64,000 nt of DNA from Hemerocallis citrina (GCA_017893485.1 CM030364.1:201779292-201843291); one strand, 5' to 3'; positions 1 through 12,657 are shown, numbered from the stretch's first letter. Numbers and translations: made by a program. The notes: a model not told the origin generated them from the sequence alone.

Positions 1-2614
1 ACAAGGTTCAAAACAATATTTCACACAGAATTCTTGTACAGCCAGAAATTGCAAGTTTTATTTATAAGCATGAAAATAGCATAAAAAATTACTGATTAAA
101 TCTAAGAAAAATCTAGAAGGTTCCCTAGCATGTCTAGTATCAGCAAATAAAATTTCATAAAATTCTATTACAGATATCATAGTCAACTAAATTCAGAAAA
201 TAGAAAGATACAGCAAGTTTATGAATATGAAATTTTAGACACGGCAGTATTAAAAAAGTGATAGATCACAAAGTATAACTCAAAATCCAAATCTGTCAAA
301 AGGGTGGTGAAATAGACACAGCAGGCTACATGTCATATTCACAAGGTTTTAATCAACAACGACTGGAATCAGGTTGAAAATAGAGTTCTTTACTGGACAA
401 CATACAGTTTGGAAATATATTGATTTGTTCACAAGCATGGAATAAATTATAAAAGTCATCAAATAAATCTTAAAAAATTAGGGGTTGATCCTAGTCATGT
501 CTAGTCATACCCAGAAAAATATTAAACCCAAATCTTACTTTTAACATCAGTTTTAAAATCATATAGCATTCAGCGATCTCATAAAAAAGAATCTGGAAAT
601 TACGACATAGCTGCAGTAAAACAGCGATAACTTACACCTCAAAAATCTAAACTGAGATCCATCGTAATTTCTGAAAAATATACATCAAGGCCTACGAATC
701 ATATTCACAAAATAATTTATTTTACTGACTTTAACAGGGTCTAAATTGTTGTACTAAATCAGGGCAGCAGCAAAAACAAAATTCTTTCATGCATTTAATC
801 AAACAACTTATCAATAATAGATTCAAATTAGAATATAATGCAAGACATGATATATTAAATATTCAAATCAACATGGCACGGGTAATAACAAGTCTACAAC
901 GAGAACACGTCTAATACACCAAGCATGCAACAAATACACAACATATCATAGGTCACGAAGAATATATATACATGCATCAAGAGTCTATCTAGATCTAGTT
1001 TATTTTCATGTCGTGTGTGTGACAACTAAATAGAATGGATCAAGACTACGGATGGATTAAACAAATGGAGTCAAGATTTATCAAGGGATCATCATGAGAA
1101 TAAACACAAAAACGAGAGCAAGACTACATGTGGTATTTTGTACTTGTATATACAACAAAATAGTATACAAGTTACTTGTCTTGGGTGTAGACGACGAATC
1201 CGACGAAAGAATAATGGGAACGGATCCTGGCACATGGCGACGATCGACACGGATCTTGATGATGATGAAATTATAATCATGATCACGATCGGTCGTTTGT
1301 ACGGCTCAGATTCCAAGATCAAGGTGATGATCAAGATCAGATCAAACGAACGGTCCATATCAAGGAAATCAAGTTCAGATCTGATGATGATCACGATCAC
1401 GATGAAAGATCAGATGGCCCAGATCTCCCTAATGATGAAGATGATGATGATGATCAAGAGGAGATCAGACGACCAGGATTTGAATAATCAACTCCTTGAT
1501 CAAACAGTAAACGGCCAAGGTGAGAGGGTAGCTGCGCGAGGCTCGACGGTGGCAACCGTCGACTGGAATCGACGGGGATCGCTGTCGAGGGGGGGTGACT
1601 GGGGAGCAGTCGACAGTGGTGAGCAGGGCACATGCGGCGACACAGGGGAGCGGGAACAGTGGTCGATGGCTGGAGATGGTGCTGTGGAGGGTTGAAGGCG
1701 GAGACGATGATCGGAAAAGGTGCAGGGTTGATGGAGGAGGTGGTGTTTGTGGTGGATGGGTCGACGAGTTTGACGACAGGTCGAAGAGGATGCGGATGAC
1801 GGGAAGATGAAGAGGCGGGGCGAGGCGGTGGTAGGCGCGATGGGGATCCGTGACGAGGGGAGGCAGGAGGCAGGATCGAAGGGGGTGATGCAGGCGAGCG
1901 GTAATGGGTTGTTTCGGAGGTAGGGGATGACAGATGGTGGCTGCGCTGGGTTTGCACAGTAAAATGGGGTAGGGTTATCTAGGGTTGGAGTAGAATAGGG
2001 TATTTATATATAGGGTTAATGGGTTTTGGGTTATTGGGTAGCGGGTTTGAATCCAATAAGAGATAGGCTATAGGGTATTGGGTTTTAAATCCAATAGAAA
2101 ATGGGTTTTAGATTAAAATAATAAGTAATATATCAATAAATAAATCAATACTCGTATAGTAGTACCATTAAATCAATTGGTGTACAAAATCCATACTCCA
2201 ATGATCATAAAATATAGATGGAGATCAATAGACTTCCATAATTTAATAAATAACGAAAGATGAATTTTAATAAGCATTCGAACGTAATAATAATAACAAT
2301 AATGATAATATATATACATATCAAAATAGGGTTTGAGTTTTACAATTTATTATAAGTTTGGGTTAAATTTTAAATAGTCGATCAATTAGGAATGTAAAAT
2401 AAAATTAAATTACACTGTTATTCAAAATAAATAAAATTTTTGAATAATAAAATGAAATAGAAAATTTCTTAGAAACCCGAATAATATTTTGTTAAAATTC
2501 GATCAATTGAAAATATAATTGTTGAAAAAGAATTTAAAAGCGAGAAGAAGTTATAAAAGTTTTAAATATAGAAAATACACGAAAAAATACATATATATGG
2601 AACCAGTGGTTACA
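1..2614 (-). repeat. Family-B-like LTR, left part outside the window
   Basis: This resembles the LTRs at 14040-18530 and 32732-36446. All share an AT-rich left part with the 'catgtctagt' motif, a GC-rich stretch with many GTCGAC sites (about 1490-1960), then GGGTTA-rich sequence and an AT-rich tail. The right end reads GTGGTTACA at 2606-2614, like the GGGGTTACA end of the LTR at 24713. The left part shows a divergent repeat of roughly 370 bp: 50-145 resembles 410-520. About 1250-1470 is a GAT/ATC-rich low-complexity stretch. Open frames here (for example about 1138-1695 and its antisense) are composition effects, not genes. The LTR abuts reverse transcriptase remnants of element A at 2615, so it probably inserted into A. 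Confidence 0.7.
2001..2012 (-). promoter_or_regulatory. TATA box of the left LTR
   Basis: The plus strand reads TATTTATATATA, so the minus strand carries TATATATAAATA. Other LTRs of this family have TATATATA at the same place (24377-24384 and 35471-35478). Transcription would run leftward into the GC-rich leader. Inferred from sequence only. Confidence 0.5.
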
Positions 2615-3300
2615 GTAATCTATACACATTCTCAAGGTATCGTCTTTCCCATGGAGATGTACTTGGCCTAACAAAAACTTTCTGCAACAAATCTTCCACC
2701 TATTTCTTTACTTCACTCAACTCTATTGGTGTCATTCTATATGGTGCTTTTGACACAGGCGCACACCTGGGTTGTGTAGTGATACTAAATTCGACATCCC
2801 TATGTGGTGGTAATCAAGGCAACTCATCCAAAAATACCACAGGGAAATAATGAACCACTAGAATCTCTGAAACTTCCTGTACCATCCTGAATGGCAGCTA
2901 TGACTCCCTTTTTTGTTTTTGTCCCCAAAAATATGAGTTCTGGCTCTACGGGCGACCTCAGTATCACTTGCTTCCTTTTGCAATCAATCACTACATCATA
3001 CGTGCTCATCCAATCCATTCCAATGTTCACAACCACACCCAAATTATTAATCTCAATCAGATATGCCTAGTGTGTACTCATTTCATTCTATATCACAATC
3101 GTTGTAAGAGGGGTCTACACTTACACTGCCTCCAGTATGTGTAGCCACACTTAAAAGAAAATCATAGAAGTATACTGGTGGTTTTCCAAGTCGAGCAGCA
3201 AATACAGGAGACACAATGTATGAGATGAGCCAAAATCAAATAACACCCTAGCCATCTCACGTTGAATTGACAATAGTCCTGACAAAGTAAAAGCAACAAA
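2615..3300 (-). pseudogene. Element A: protease and start of reverse transcriptase (remnant)
   Basis: Read on the minus strand this is Ty3/gypsy pol. The protease-side motif GMDWMSTYDVVIDCKRKQV (about 2960-3040) is the usual post-catalytic 'G-[MI]-DWL' block that precedes reverse transcriptase in chromovirus polyproteins. The part at 2640-2830 encodes the linker and the start of reverse transcriptase, where it is cut by the B-like LTR ending at 2614. Stops and frameshifts separate the pieces, so no active enzyme is expected. The gag of the same element follows on the right. Confidence 0.75.
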
Positions 3301-4377
3301 CCATATTATTTATATTTTTATTCGTCGTCTCAAACATACTATATCTACATACCAAGACATTCTGTAAACTATAACATATTAGCTTTCATACATAAACTAA
3401 CTTAGCTATTCCACATTACCAGTAATCACTCCTTCATTGTCCTCTGCATCTTCCTCGTGTAGTGTAAAGAATCGCCCTAGAGTATATGGCTTTTTCTGCT
3501 GCTGGGTTAGATTAGCATCCTTTCTTAGTTTTGGGCATTGGCATTGGAAATCCCAATTTCTCCACAATTAAAGCAAGTCCCAGTGCCATTACTAGTATCA
3601 TAGGTCCTTGTCTTCTGAGTAAGGGGTTGCCTTTCATTGCCTCAATGAGGTGATATTCTCTTTCCTTTGTTCTATTTACCATATTTTTTGAAAGTCTTTT
3701 GGAAGTCATCCATATCTTCCTATATTGCTGCCGCACGCTTCACCAACTCATTATATTGTCTAAGCCCGAGTGGAATCATACGAGATCTTAGACTAGGATG
3801 CAGTCCTTTCTCAAACTTTCGAGCTTTTTGGCTTCATCAGCAAGCATGTGTGGTGCATACCTGGATAACTCAATGAACTTAAACTCATATTCATGTACCT
3901 TGAGATTTCCTTGTTGCAAATTCATGAATTCCATCGCCTTCTTTTCTTGTACATCACGCCGAAAGTAATGAGCTCGGAATTCTTGTAGAAATGTTTCCTT
4001 AGTATCTAACTGGTTTCCCAAAGTTCTCTTCATAGATTCCCACCATACCCCAGCTTCTCCCTCGAGCAAGAAGAAAGCGAGTTTCACTTTTTGATCCGTA
4101 GTTGTCTCTATTACAGCAAATATACGTTCAACTTGGCGAATCCAGTTATCCACCATGGTTGGGTCTGCTTGTCCCTCAAAGATGGGTGGCTACATACATT
4201 TGAAGGCCTCAATCTGTCTTATAGGGTCATTGCAGCTGTGGTTACTAGTGGAGGTACTACATATTGTGTCTTGCTTGCTACAACAATGTCTCCTATAACT
4301 TTATACATCCTAGCAAACTCCGCCTCCACTTGGGGCGATATCCCATCTGCTAATCTTTCTTTTGATTGACAACTCAT
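3301..4377 (-). pseudogene. Element A: gag with zinc knuckle remnant (broken)
   Basis: The likely gag start is the ATG at 4377-4375 on the minus strand. The frame stays open for about 50 codons, then needs a one-base shift at about 4220 and passes a TAG before the capsid part resumes near 4156. The capsid part (3788-4156) has the retrotrans_gag signature: DNWIRQVERIF, then GEAGVWWESMKR, then LQQGNLKVHEYEFKFIELSR. A partial zinc knuckle (CFNCGE) lies near 3560. The gag is clearly related to that of element C (both have a DPI(R/K)Q(I/V)E(A/S)FK block). Between the knuckle and the protease (about 3300-3500) I see no further domain. Confidence 0.8.
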
Positions 4378-4831
4378 CTGATAATATAAAAATATGTGGT
4401 TATGGGACGTATAATCGATTCTTATTCATATTAGCTTCAAAGGTTATATACTAGCATTCTGCATAAGAAATTTTACACATATTCATTTCTAGTTCTCGCT
4501 CCTTAATACATATATACCTAGTAAACCTAGTCAAAGTGTTCCTTACAATACCCGAATCCCCATTTATATGCTTCCGGTTTGTGATGAAGTCTCCCCATAG
4601 CTTAATGTACTGCATTAGAAAGTGGTTGGGGATTCAAAGGTGGCTAATCTTAGGTTAACGTTCCACATCCTATACAACATTCAATAAATTAGTCCAGGGA
4701 AATGAGAATCATAAATGCATAGTTGACATAGTCGTAAGTCAACAATACACCTATGATGATCACAATCCTAGACCCAACTAATTCCCCGCTATACTTGGCA
4801 TTATTGCCTCAAAGCCAACTCCGATACCAAC
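4378..4831 (-). other. Element A: untranslated leader between LTR and gag
   Basis: This is the untranslated leader of A, between the gag ATG (4377) and the LTR edge (4832). I see no gene in it. It ends with the primer binding site. Confidence 0.55.
4819..4829 (-). promoter_or_regulatory. Primer binding site of element A (initiator tRNA-Met type)
   Basis: The minus strand reads TGGTATCGGAG, one mismatch from the TGGTATCAGAG complementary to the 3' end of plant initiator tRNA-Met. It lies two bases inside the LTR edge (TGTAATGCCCC on the plus strand from 4832), as expected for a 5' LTR and PBS read on the minus strand. Confidence 0.75.
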
Positions 4832-5293
4832 TGTAATGCCCCGCATCCCGATACCTTGGAATACGTTTCTACTATCGTAGGATCAGCTTTGAGTGTAACA
4901 CACAAGTACAAAATCACAGGAAATAAAAATTCTTTTTATTATTGCATGTTCACTACAACAAATTTGATTTTACATAGGTAAAATTACATAAAACAGATAT
5001 AAGATCTTGAGTCTTCTAAACCAGCTGACTCGACCCCAGACTACGTAAAACCTGCAAAACTGGTCAACTGTGGGTTCGTCAGCTCATGAAGCTGACGATA
5101 ACAGCATAAAAGGCAGAACTATTGATCTAGCTATCAGTTTAGTATTTGTGATTTAGATCAATCTTCATTTTATAATTTCTCAACATTACATTTAGAACTC
5201 TACGAATTCATCTTTTGCATATCCTCATAACAACTCATCTACCAGCACAATTTATAAAAGAGGAGATACGTGCACTTCAGATGAGTTTTCATC

Positions 5294-5436
5294 CATAGGG
5301 CTGTCGATAGTTACCTGACCCTCACATCAAGTGACATACATAGGGCAGCCAATAGTTATCTGACCCTCACATCAAGTGTCATACATAGGGCAGCCAATAG
5401 TTACATGTCCCTCATGTCAAGTATCATACATAGGGC
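5294..5436. repeat. 45-bp tandem repeat, three copies plus a remnant
   Basis: Units starting with CATAGGGC begin at 5294, 5339, 5384 and 5429, an exact 45-bp period. Copies differ at a few bases. The array lies inside the LTR of element A. Confidence 0.9.
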
Positions 5437-5440
5437 AAAA

Positions 5441-6460
5441 TTCATTATAAATTGCATACTTCACCAAAATTGGTGTTCTTTAGCTCATATTAAAGCTATA
5501 CAAGTCGACTTCAACTTTGTAGTTATAAGTTTCTTTAAAATATTGCATCTATGTACCTGAAATATTATAAATCCACAGTAGGGTCAAATTATTGCACAAG
5601 CTTAGTTACTGTCGAATTACTGCAACTTGTTAATTCTCGTAAAATTCTTTATAAATTGCATACTTCACCAAAGTTGGTGTTCGTTAGCTCAAATTAAAGC
5701 TATACAAGTCTACTTCAACTTTGTAGTTATAAGCTTCTTCAAAATATTACATATATATACCTGAAATATTATAAATCCATAGTATGGACAAATTATTACA
5801 CAAGCTCAATTACCTTCGAATTATTGCAACTTGTTAATTCTCGTAAAATTCATTAGAAATTTCATACTTAACCAAAATTGGTGTTCTGTAGCTCAAATTA
5901 AAGCTATACAAGTCCACTTCAACTTTTTAGTTATAAGTTTCTTCCAACTATTGCATCTATGTACCTGAAATATTATAAATCCACAGTAGGGTCAAATTAT
6001 TGCACAAGCTCAGTTACTGTCGAATTACTGCAACTTGTTACTTCTTGTAAAATTCATTATAAATTGTGTGCTTCACCAAAATTGGTGTTCTTTAGCTCAA
6101 ATTAAAGGTATAAAAGTCTACTTCAACTTTGTAGTTATAATTTTCCGCAAAATATTCATCTATATACCTGAAATATTATAAATCCACAGTAGGGTCAAAT
6201 TACTGCACAAGCTCAGTTACTGACAAGGTGTTCTTTAGCTCAAATTAAAGATACACAAGTCTACTTCAACTTTGCAGTGATAAGTTTCTTCAAAATATTG
6301 CATCTATATACCTAAAATATTATAGGGTCAAGTTATTGCACAAGCTCAGTTACTGTCGAATTAACTTGTTAATTCGAGTAAAATTCATTATAAATTTCAT
6401 ACTTCACCAAAATTGGTGTTCTTTAGCAAAATTTAAAGCAATACAAGTCTACTTCAACAG
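5441..6460. repeat. 204-bp tandem repeat, five to six units
   Basis: Units starting with TTCATTATAAATT or a close variant begin at 5441, 5645, 5849 and 6053. The first three are exactly 204 bp long. The fourth is fused to a fifth by an internal deletion near 6225, and a final partial unit starts at 6384. Each unit carries a block about a gene-like motif 'TTGGTGTTCTTTAGCTC' and a block 'AAATATTATAAATCCA'. The array lies within the LTR of element A. Confidence 0.9.
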
Positions 6461-6549
6461 TACCTCTTGGTCGTGAATATCAGAATATGACAAACCACCT
6501 CCATAGATATCTTTGCTTCGGAATAAAACAATTAAAATTAGGCTCACTC

Positions 6550-9138
6550 AAACTACAATTCATGATCAAGCAAATATACGGGATCAAGCATGCAATGTAA
6601 ATCTAGGGTTATTATTTATTTTATTAACCTATCTAATGCACATAATATTGTGTCTCATACCACAGGTTCGGTGCATACAAACAGTGAACGTTTTAGACTG
6701 TGATGGTGAACTCTACAAATCGTGTACTCGTCACAATAAACAGTAATTAACAATCAGTAAACAGTAATTAACAGTCAATAAATAGTAATCCATGGCCAAC
6801 AGTCCGTAACAATAATCGATCAAGCAGTAAGGGACCCTTACCGAGTACAGTCTCCGATTGTTCACTACCAAGTCAACCCTTAATACCCCAGCTTGTTAAT
6901 ATTTTATTACATCTAAATGTGAACATGCAAGAAGATGTCAAGATTGTGCAATGCAAGGTGTGACTAAATCTACACATTACATGAAAGGCAAAAAGTGCTT
7001 ACATTAAATCAATACAAAAATATACATTCTGGACAGCAAGACATTTACGTACAAAAATAGAGATTTCCATTGCTACAGGAATGAAAATTGGATCCGTCAG
7101 AAGTTCTAGAAACTAGACTCTCTGCCGATGCCAACGCATATACACGCGACATATTGAAATCACAGAAATTATGTGTAAAACCTTATTCTTTACTAAGCTT
7201 ATGTTCAGGCAGCAGGTTAAAGGCCAAGTTCACAAATATGTATTAGGTCTAAAAATTTATCAATTAATGTCACAAAAAATCATGGTGACTCCTAATCATG
7301 TCTAGTTACAACCAGATTAATATCGTATTTTAATTCCACTTTTAATAATCTCTTTTCATTAACCATTCATGTTGATATACATATAATTGAGAATCTTGAA
7401 ATCCAGACCTAGCAGTACTAAAAGTCTGATATCTTGCAGATTAAAACTCGGAATTTAGATCCGTCAAATGTTCTGAAAAGTAGACACACAGAGCTACAAA
7501 TGTTGTTTAAAAGGTTCTATTAAAACCTATAGAAACTAGTTCAAAAGTTTAATGTAAAAAGAGGCAGACAGCAGGCCAGCAAATATATAAATATGAATCA
7601 TCAATAGTTTAAACATGCAAACATGCAATTTCATGGAAATTAAATTTAAAAAGCTCTATTTAATTATCAGCATGCAATTTCAACATTAACGAGGCATTTC
7701 ATAATCATGGCAATTAATTCACGAAAATCATATTCAATCAGGAACGTTCCAATCATCAATCAATTTTATAGCATAGACCTAATTGTTTTCATGTATTACA
7801 TGCATATGCAATGTATATTGGGGCATGAGTTCGAGTCAAAGATAATGGCATGAAAAGAGAATTATCACTTGGTTTTGCCGATGAATCCATAATAATCTCT
7901 TGAACAAATATTAACACATACAGATGTAAATATTGGATTATGAACTACTTGCAGGGATCAAAAAAATCTTGAACGTGAATAATAAAACGGGTTCAAGAAG
8001 ACTTGCCTTATACCGATGATTAATCCGAATGAGAGAATAACGGGATTAGGATCCCGACGGTGACAATACACGTGGAAGCTTTGGAATAGCGGCAACACTT
8101 GTAAACCACAGAAGCACGAACAGCAAACAGTGACACAGCAACACAAGATCAACACAACAGCAAGCACAACAACGGCAACGACAAGAACGACAACGGCAGC
8201 AGCGACCGCAGTGGTCAGCAGCAATGATCATCAACAGCAACGGTAGCAATGGCAGCGCGGGCTGCTGCGAGGGTACGAAATGGCGACACAGCTTCAGGAG
8301 TGGTCGAGGATTGGATTGCGGTGGATTGCGGTGGACTGGCGGTTGGGGCAGGGTTGGCAGCGAAGGTCGACGAGGCTGTTGACAAGGAGAAAAGGTGAGC
8401 GGGGGCATCAGGGGCCGCGATGCTAGTGATGGGCGGGACTGGGGCTGTTGGGTGCTGGAGACGAGGATAGAGGAGCGGGATGGAGACGAGGGCGGTGCTG
8501 CGGTTGTAGGAGTGATGTGGACGATAGGTAGGTCGATGGTGGCCGAAGTAGTAGGCGACGGGGATGGGTTCGAAGGCAGGGCTTCGGTGACCGGGGCACT
8601 GGCGATGGTGGATGCGGCTTCAACGAGGATGTGAGGGTGATTCAAGGGTCGGGTTGCGGTGATGGCACTGTGGTAGTCGACAGGGCTGTCGACGAGGACG
8701 ACGGGTGTTGGGTTTCGAAGGTAGGCTCGAGGAAGAAGAAGTAGGCGGCGGGGTTAATTAGGTTAATGATAATTTGGGTGATTAGGGGTAGGGGTTAAAC
8801 AGTGGTAGATATAGGGTTAGAAGTGGGGTTAATGGGTTTCGGGTACGGGTTAGCGGGTTAACAGGTTATAGGGTTTAGGTTTGAGTCCAATAGGGAAAAA
8901 TTAGGATTAATATAGATCTAATTGGAGTGTTCAATGAGCAAAATTTAAATAGGTTGAATAACAAAATTTTCAGACTTCAATAGAATATAAAATTCAAAAT
9001 TGGAAGAATAAATCGTATTGGATGCAAATAACAAATTTTATTATCAATTATCAAAATTACAAAGGTTCAAAAAAGATAAAGAAGAAAAATAAATGAATAA
9101 TAATACAAAGAAAAACCAACAATTGGGAATAGGGGTTA
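6550..9138 (-). repeat. Family B LTR 1 (left end truncated)
   Basis: From about 6560 this closely parallels the LTR at 14589 onward ('aggatcaagcatgcaatgt'). The right end is the degenerate GGGGTTAGT at 9131-9140, matching GGGGTTACA at 24713. Compared with LTR 2 it lacks the first ~550 bp on the left. The part at 8090-8760 is GC-rich with GTCGAC sites and gives spurious long open frames on both strands. The minus-strand TATA region at 8806-8813 is degenerate. The stretch 6480-6550 is an unresolved junction. Confidence 0.75.
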
Positions 9139-10610
9139 GTAATCCTACCCACCTTACAAGAAGAATTTCGTCCACAAAAGTCATACAAGTGGTACATTGG
9201 GTAACCCCAAAAAGGAAAGAAAACAAAAGAAGCTACTCGAATAGATGAGGGAACTTCTCTCAGATCTCCTCCAACTCCCAAGTCGACTCATCCGGTGAGT
9301 GGGGATTCCAAGAAACTCGAACTAGTTTGATGACTCTATTCCTCAATACCTTCACTCGTTGGTCCAAGATAGATACTGGCCTAATCTCGCTGGATAAATC
9401 CGGCCTCACAGACAACTCTGAGTAGTCAAACATGTGACTATCGTCCCTGATGTACTTCCTGAGCTGGGAGACATGGAATACATCATGGACTCCAGATAGT
9501 GTCGGGGGTAGAGCGAGCCTATAGGCCACATTGCCTACTCACTCCACAACATCGAACGGCCCAATAAATCGGGGACTTAGCTTGCCCCCACCACCAAAAC
9601 GGATGATGCCTCTCCATGGCGACACTTTTAGGAACACATGGTCCCTCGCTCTGAACTCCAAAGGCCTTCGACGAACATCTGCCCACTTCCTCTGCTTATC
9701 CTGGATAGCCTGCAAATGCTTCCTGATTTGAGCCACTGCATCAACAGTCTTCGTGATCAACTCAGGTCCCAAAAGTTTCCTCTCGCCGATGCCATCCCAA
9801 CAGACCGGCGACCTACACTTGCACCCATACAGAGCCTCAAATGGTGGTGCCTTAAGACTCACCTGGTAACTGTTATTGTATGAGAACATGGCCAAGTGCA
9901 GGTGATCTTCCCAAGAACCCCCAAACTGGAGAATGCAGGATCTCAGCATGTCTTCCGGGGTCTGAATCGTCTTTTTCGACTGTCCATCTGTCTTTGGATG
10001 AATGTTGTACTATAGATCAACTTAGTGCCCAAGCTCCTCTGAAGATTCTCCCAAAACTGAGACCTGAATCTCGTATATCTGTGTGATACGATGCTGACAG
10101 GAACTCTATGCAGTATGAAAACCTCCTTAATGTACTTCTCGGCCAAACTCTCAGTGGACTGACCCACTCTGAAAGGAATGAAGTGGGCACTCTTCATCAA
10201 CCAGTTTACTATCACCCAAATAGCATTATGAGCCTTTGAACTTCACGGCAGTACTGTCACAAAATCCATCGTGATGTTCTCCCATTTCAACTCTCGGATT
10301 GGAAGAGGTTGCAAAAGTCCCGCGGTCCTCTGATGCTCTGCCTTCACTTGCTGACAGATCAAACACTGTGACACAAACCTTGCCACAGCTCTCTTCATAT
10401 CGTGCTACCAAAGTGTTGCTTCAGATCCCAATACATGTTCGTACCTCCAGGATGAATAGAATAGGGAGACCGATGAGCTTCCTCATGCAGCCTATGCCTT
10501 ACTTTGCCTCTAGGTACACATAACCTAGCTCCAAAATGAAGAAACCCGTATGAATTAATGATCAAATCAGTTCTCAAGCCTGTTTCCACTTCGCTTCGGA
10601 ACTTCTGCAA
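9139..10610 (-). pseudogene. Family B copy 1: integrase with chromodomain-like C-terminus (broken)
   Basis: Read on the minus strand: the H2C2 zinc-binding start (10395-10610), the catalytic core (9943-10411), and the C-terminal part (9260-9949) with [17 protein letters not shown] and VHDVFHVSQLRKY motifs, ending in a chromodomain-like segment (about 9260-9380, 'RNRVIKLVRVSWN'). This marks a chromovirus. The core is dead: the Asp of the VIVDRLTKSAHF block reads Asn, and the Asp of SDRDTRF-type sequence is replaced (SHRYTRF). Frameshifts occur near 9945 and 10220. The stretch 9139-9260 is the 3' untranslated part next to the LTR. It includes a pyrimidine-rich CCTACCCACCTT that may be the polypurine tract of the minus strand. 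Confidence 0.85.
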
Positions 10611-10739
10611 CTGCTGATCGCCTGCTTGGGCTTCCTTGATCTGCTCTACCAGTGAAGACTACAACTGCAACATCATGCACTGCTGTTTTCAACCAGGAAG
10701 TATCACATCCAACTCCAGCCTTCTCATATCCTCCACTAT

Positions 10740-11940
10740 TTGCTTCTATTTAGTAAGGAACATGGCAGCAAGTCTTCTGCTCATGGCATCAGGTACCATG
10801 TTCACTTTGCCCAGGTGATACTGCATGTTGATGACATAATCTGTCATCAGCTCCAACCATCTCCTTTGCCTCATGTTCAACTCCTTCTTTGTGAACACGT
10901 ACTTGAGGCTCTTGTGATCAATGAAAATCTCGATTCTATCCATAAGCAGATAATGCCTCCACAACTTCAAAGCAAAAATCACGGCTGCAAGCCCCAGATC
11001 ATGTGTAGGGTAGTTCTTCTCGAAAGGCCTCAACTGCCTGGATGCATAGGCGAAAACTCAGCCTCGCTGCATCAAAACTGTTCCCAGACCTCTACCCGAA
11101 GCATCACAGTGGATCACAAAACCGCCCGAACAGTCGGGTATAGTCAGCACAAGTGTTGACGTCAACTGGCCCTTCAAATCCACAAAAGCTTCATCGCAAG
11201 CCCTATCTCAAACAAACATCTGCTCTTTCTTAGTCAAATTGGTCAAGGGTCCAGCTCCCTTCGAGAAATCCTGGACGAACTTCCGATATTACCCTGCCAA
11301 TCCCAGAAAGCTTCGCACTTCTGACGCTGACTTCAGAACCGGCCAATTCTTGACCGCAGAGATCTTCAACGGATCAACAGAAACACCATCACCGGAGATA
11401 ATATGACCCAAAAAGGTAATACGGTCAAGCCGAAACTCACACTTGTTGAGCTTCCCATACAGCCGGTTCTCCCTCAAGGTCTGTAAGACAATCCTCAAAT
11501 GTTCAGCATGATCTTTCCGGTTCTCCAAGATGTCATCAATGAACATCACCACAAATTGGTCCAAATACGGCGAGAACACCCAGTTCATCAAACTCGTGAA
11601 CACTGCAGGTGCATTGGTAACTCAGAAGGGCATTACCAGAAACTCATAATGCCCGTACCTTGTCCAGAACGTTGTCTTCTGAACATCCTCATACTTCACC
11701 TTAAATTGATGATAACCAGAACAGAGATCCAACTTCAAAAAAAAACTGAAGAACCCCCTCGTTGGTCAAACAGGTCGTTAATCCTCGGCAATGGGTTCCG
11801 ATTCCTGACAATGAAATTATTCAACTCTCTGTCGGCGATTGCCATCCTTCTTGTTGACGAACAAAACTGGGGCTCCCCAGGGTGAAACACTCGTCGTGAT
11901 AAAACCCTTATCCAACAACTCCTGGACTTACACCTTCAGT
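10740..11940 (-). pseudogene. Family B copy 1: reverse transcriptase and RNase H (broken)
   Basis: On the minus strand, 11289-11603 carries the reverse transcriptase palm, with [16 protein letters not shown] and [20 protein letters not shown]. The N-terminal fingers lie at about 11610-11940 and are damaged. Compared with copy 2, the block that should hold LCIDYQELN is partly deleted and out of frame. RNase H (10746-11170) shows [19 protein letters not shown] and the [17 protein letters not shown] block. The catalytic FIDD is intact, but stops and the deletion rule out function. Copy 2 of the same family is at 19897-21170. Confidence 0.85.
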
Positions 11941-12530
11941 TCTGCCAACTCAACTGGTGTCATGCGGTACAGACTCAATGAGATAGGTGTCGTACCTGAC
12001 TGAACATCAATACTGAAATCCACATATCGTTCTGGCAGTAATCTATGCAATTCTTCTTGAAAGACATCGGGGAAGTCCCACACAACACGGGGTGCAACAT
12101 CTCCATCTGTGCCCGACGACTCAAGTGTAGCAGTTGTCGGGTTCATCGAGCTCTTGACACACGCAAGCAGTGTCTCACCCGCATGAAACTCGAACTCTTG
12201 GTGTCCTGGAAGCCTGAAAGTCACATTCTTTTCTCGGCAATCAATCACAACATGTGTAACACCCAGCCAGTCCATCCCCAGAATAACATCAAAGCCAGAA
12301 TTGGGGATCACAATAAGATCAACCTTGAAAGCCACACCACCTATCAGCAAAGGGCTTTGCTTGCACACCCTAGAATAGACAATGACATCTCCACCCGTGG
12401 TGATGTTCCAAGATGCGCATGGCATCACATGCCAAACGATGCTGATCAACATAGCGGGAGGAAACAAAGGAGTGGGTAGCACCAGAGTCAAACAGAACAT
12501 GAGCAGGAAGAGAAAAAATTAAGATGACAC
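11941..12530 (-). pseudogene. Family B copy 1: aspartic protease region
   Basis: Minus strand. The protease has the catalytic signature AHVLFDSGATHSFVSS (near 12450-12510) followed by ILGMDWLGVTHVVIDCREK (about 12230-12300). The frame is shifted once near 12370-12500. In the sense direction the domain starts right after the 127-nt intron-like segment at 12531-12657. It leads into the reverse transcriptase linker. Confidence 0.85.
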
Positions 12531-12657
12531 CTACGAGATGATCAAAGAATAGGAATGAGGTGAAGGCAGGATATATGCATGAATAATTGTACCAAAAAAA
12601 AGGAATAACATGCAGAATTGAATAAAGAAAATAAATAATACAATTACTGCAATATAT
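12531..12657 (-). other. Intron-like segment 2, family B copy 1 (127 nt)
   Basis: On the minus strand the acceptor side ends CATCTCGTAG before GTGTCATC, preceded by a T-rich tract. The donor side reads GCAG followed by ATATAT, where copy 2 has GTAG followed by GTACAT. So the donor GT seems mutated to AT here. The length is identical to copy 2 (21761-21887). It separates the zinc-knuckle exon from the protease. Confidence 0.6.

Larger units (their letters stand above)
4832..6480 (-). repeat. Element A: 5' LTR, left segment
   Basis: The LTR edge is TGTAATGCCCC at 4832, next to the PBS. The segment contains two tandem arrays (45-bp and 204-bp units). It stops around 6480, where family-B LTR sequence takes over. 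The missing part of this LTR is probably 24714-25440, which ends in ATATTACA. Read on the minus strand the whole LTR would run from TGTAATATCC to GGGGCATTACA. The right limit is approximate. Confidence 0.65.

Noticed and set aside
4091..4369. Plus-strand frame over element A's gag
   Set aside because: Antisense shadow of the gag on the minus strand.
5294..6460. CRISPR-like appearance of regularly spaced repeats
   Set aside because: Units are contiguous tandem copies without unique spacers, in plant LTR sequence.
8046..8645. Long open frames on both strands in GC-rich LTR parts (also 1138-1957, 16238-16668, 23585-24210 and 34783-35431)
   Set aside because: They lie in U3/leader parts of LTRs, overlap each other on both strands, and show only low-complexity Pro/Ser/Arg or Gly/Asp sequence.
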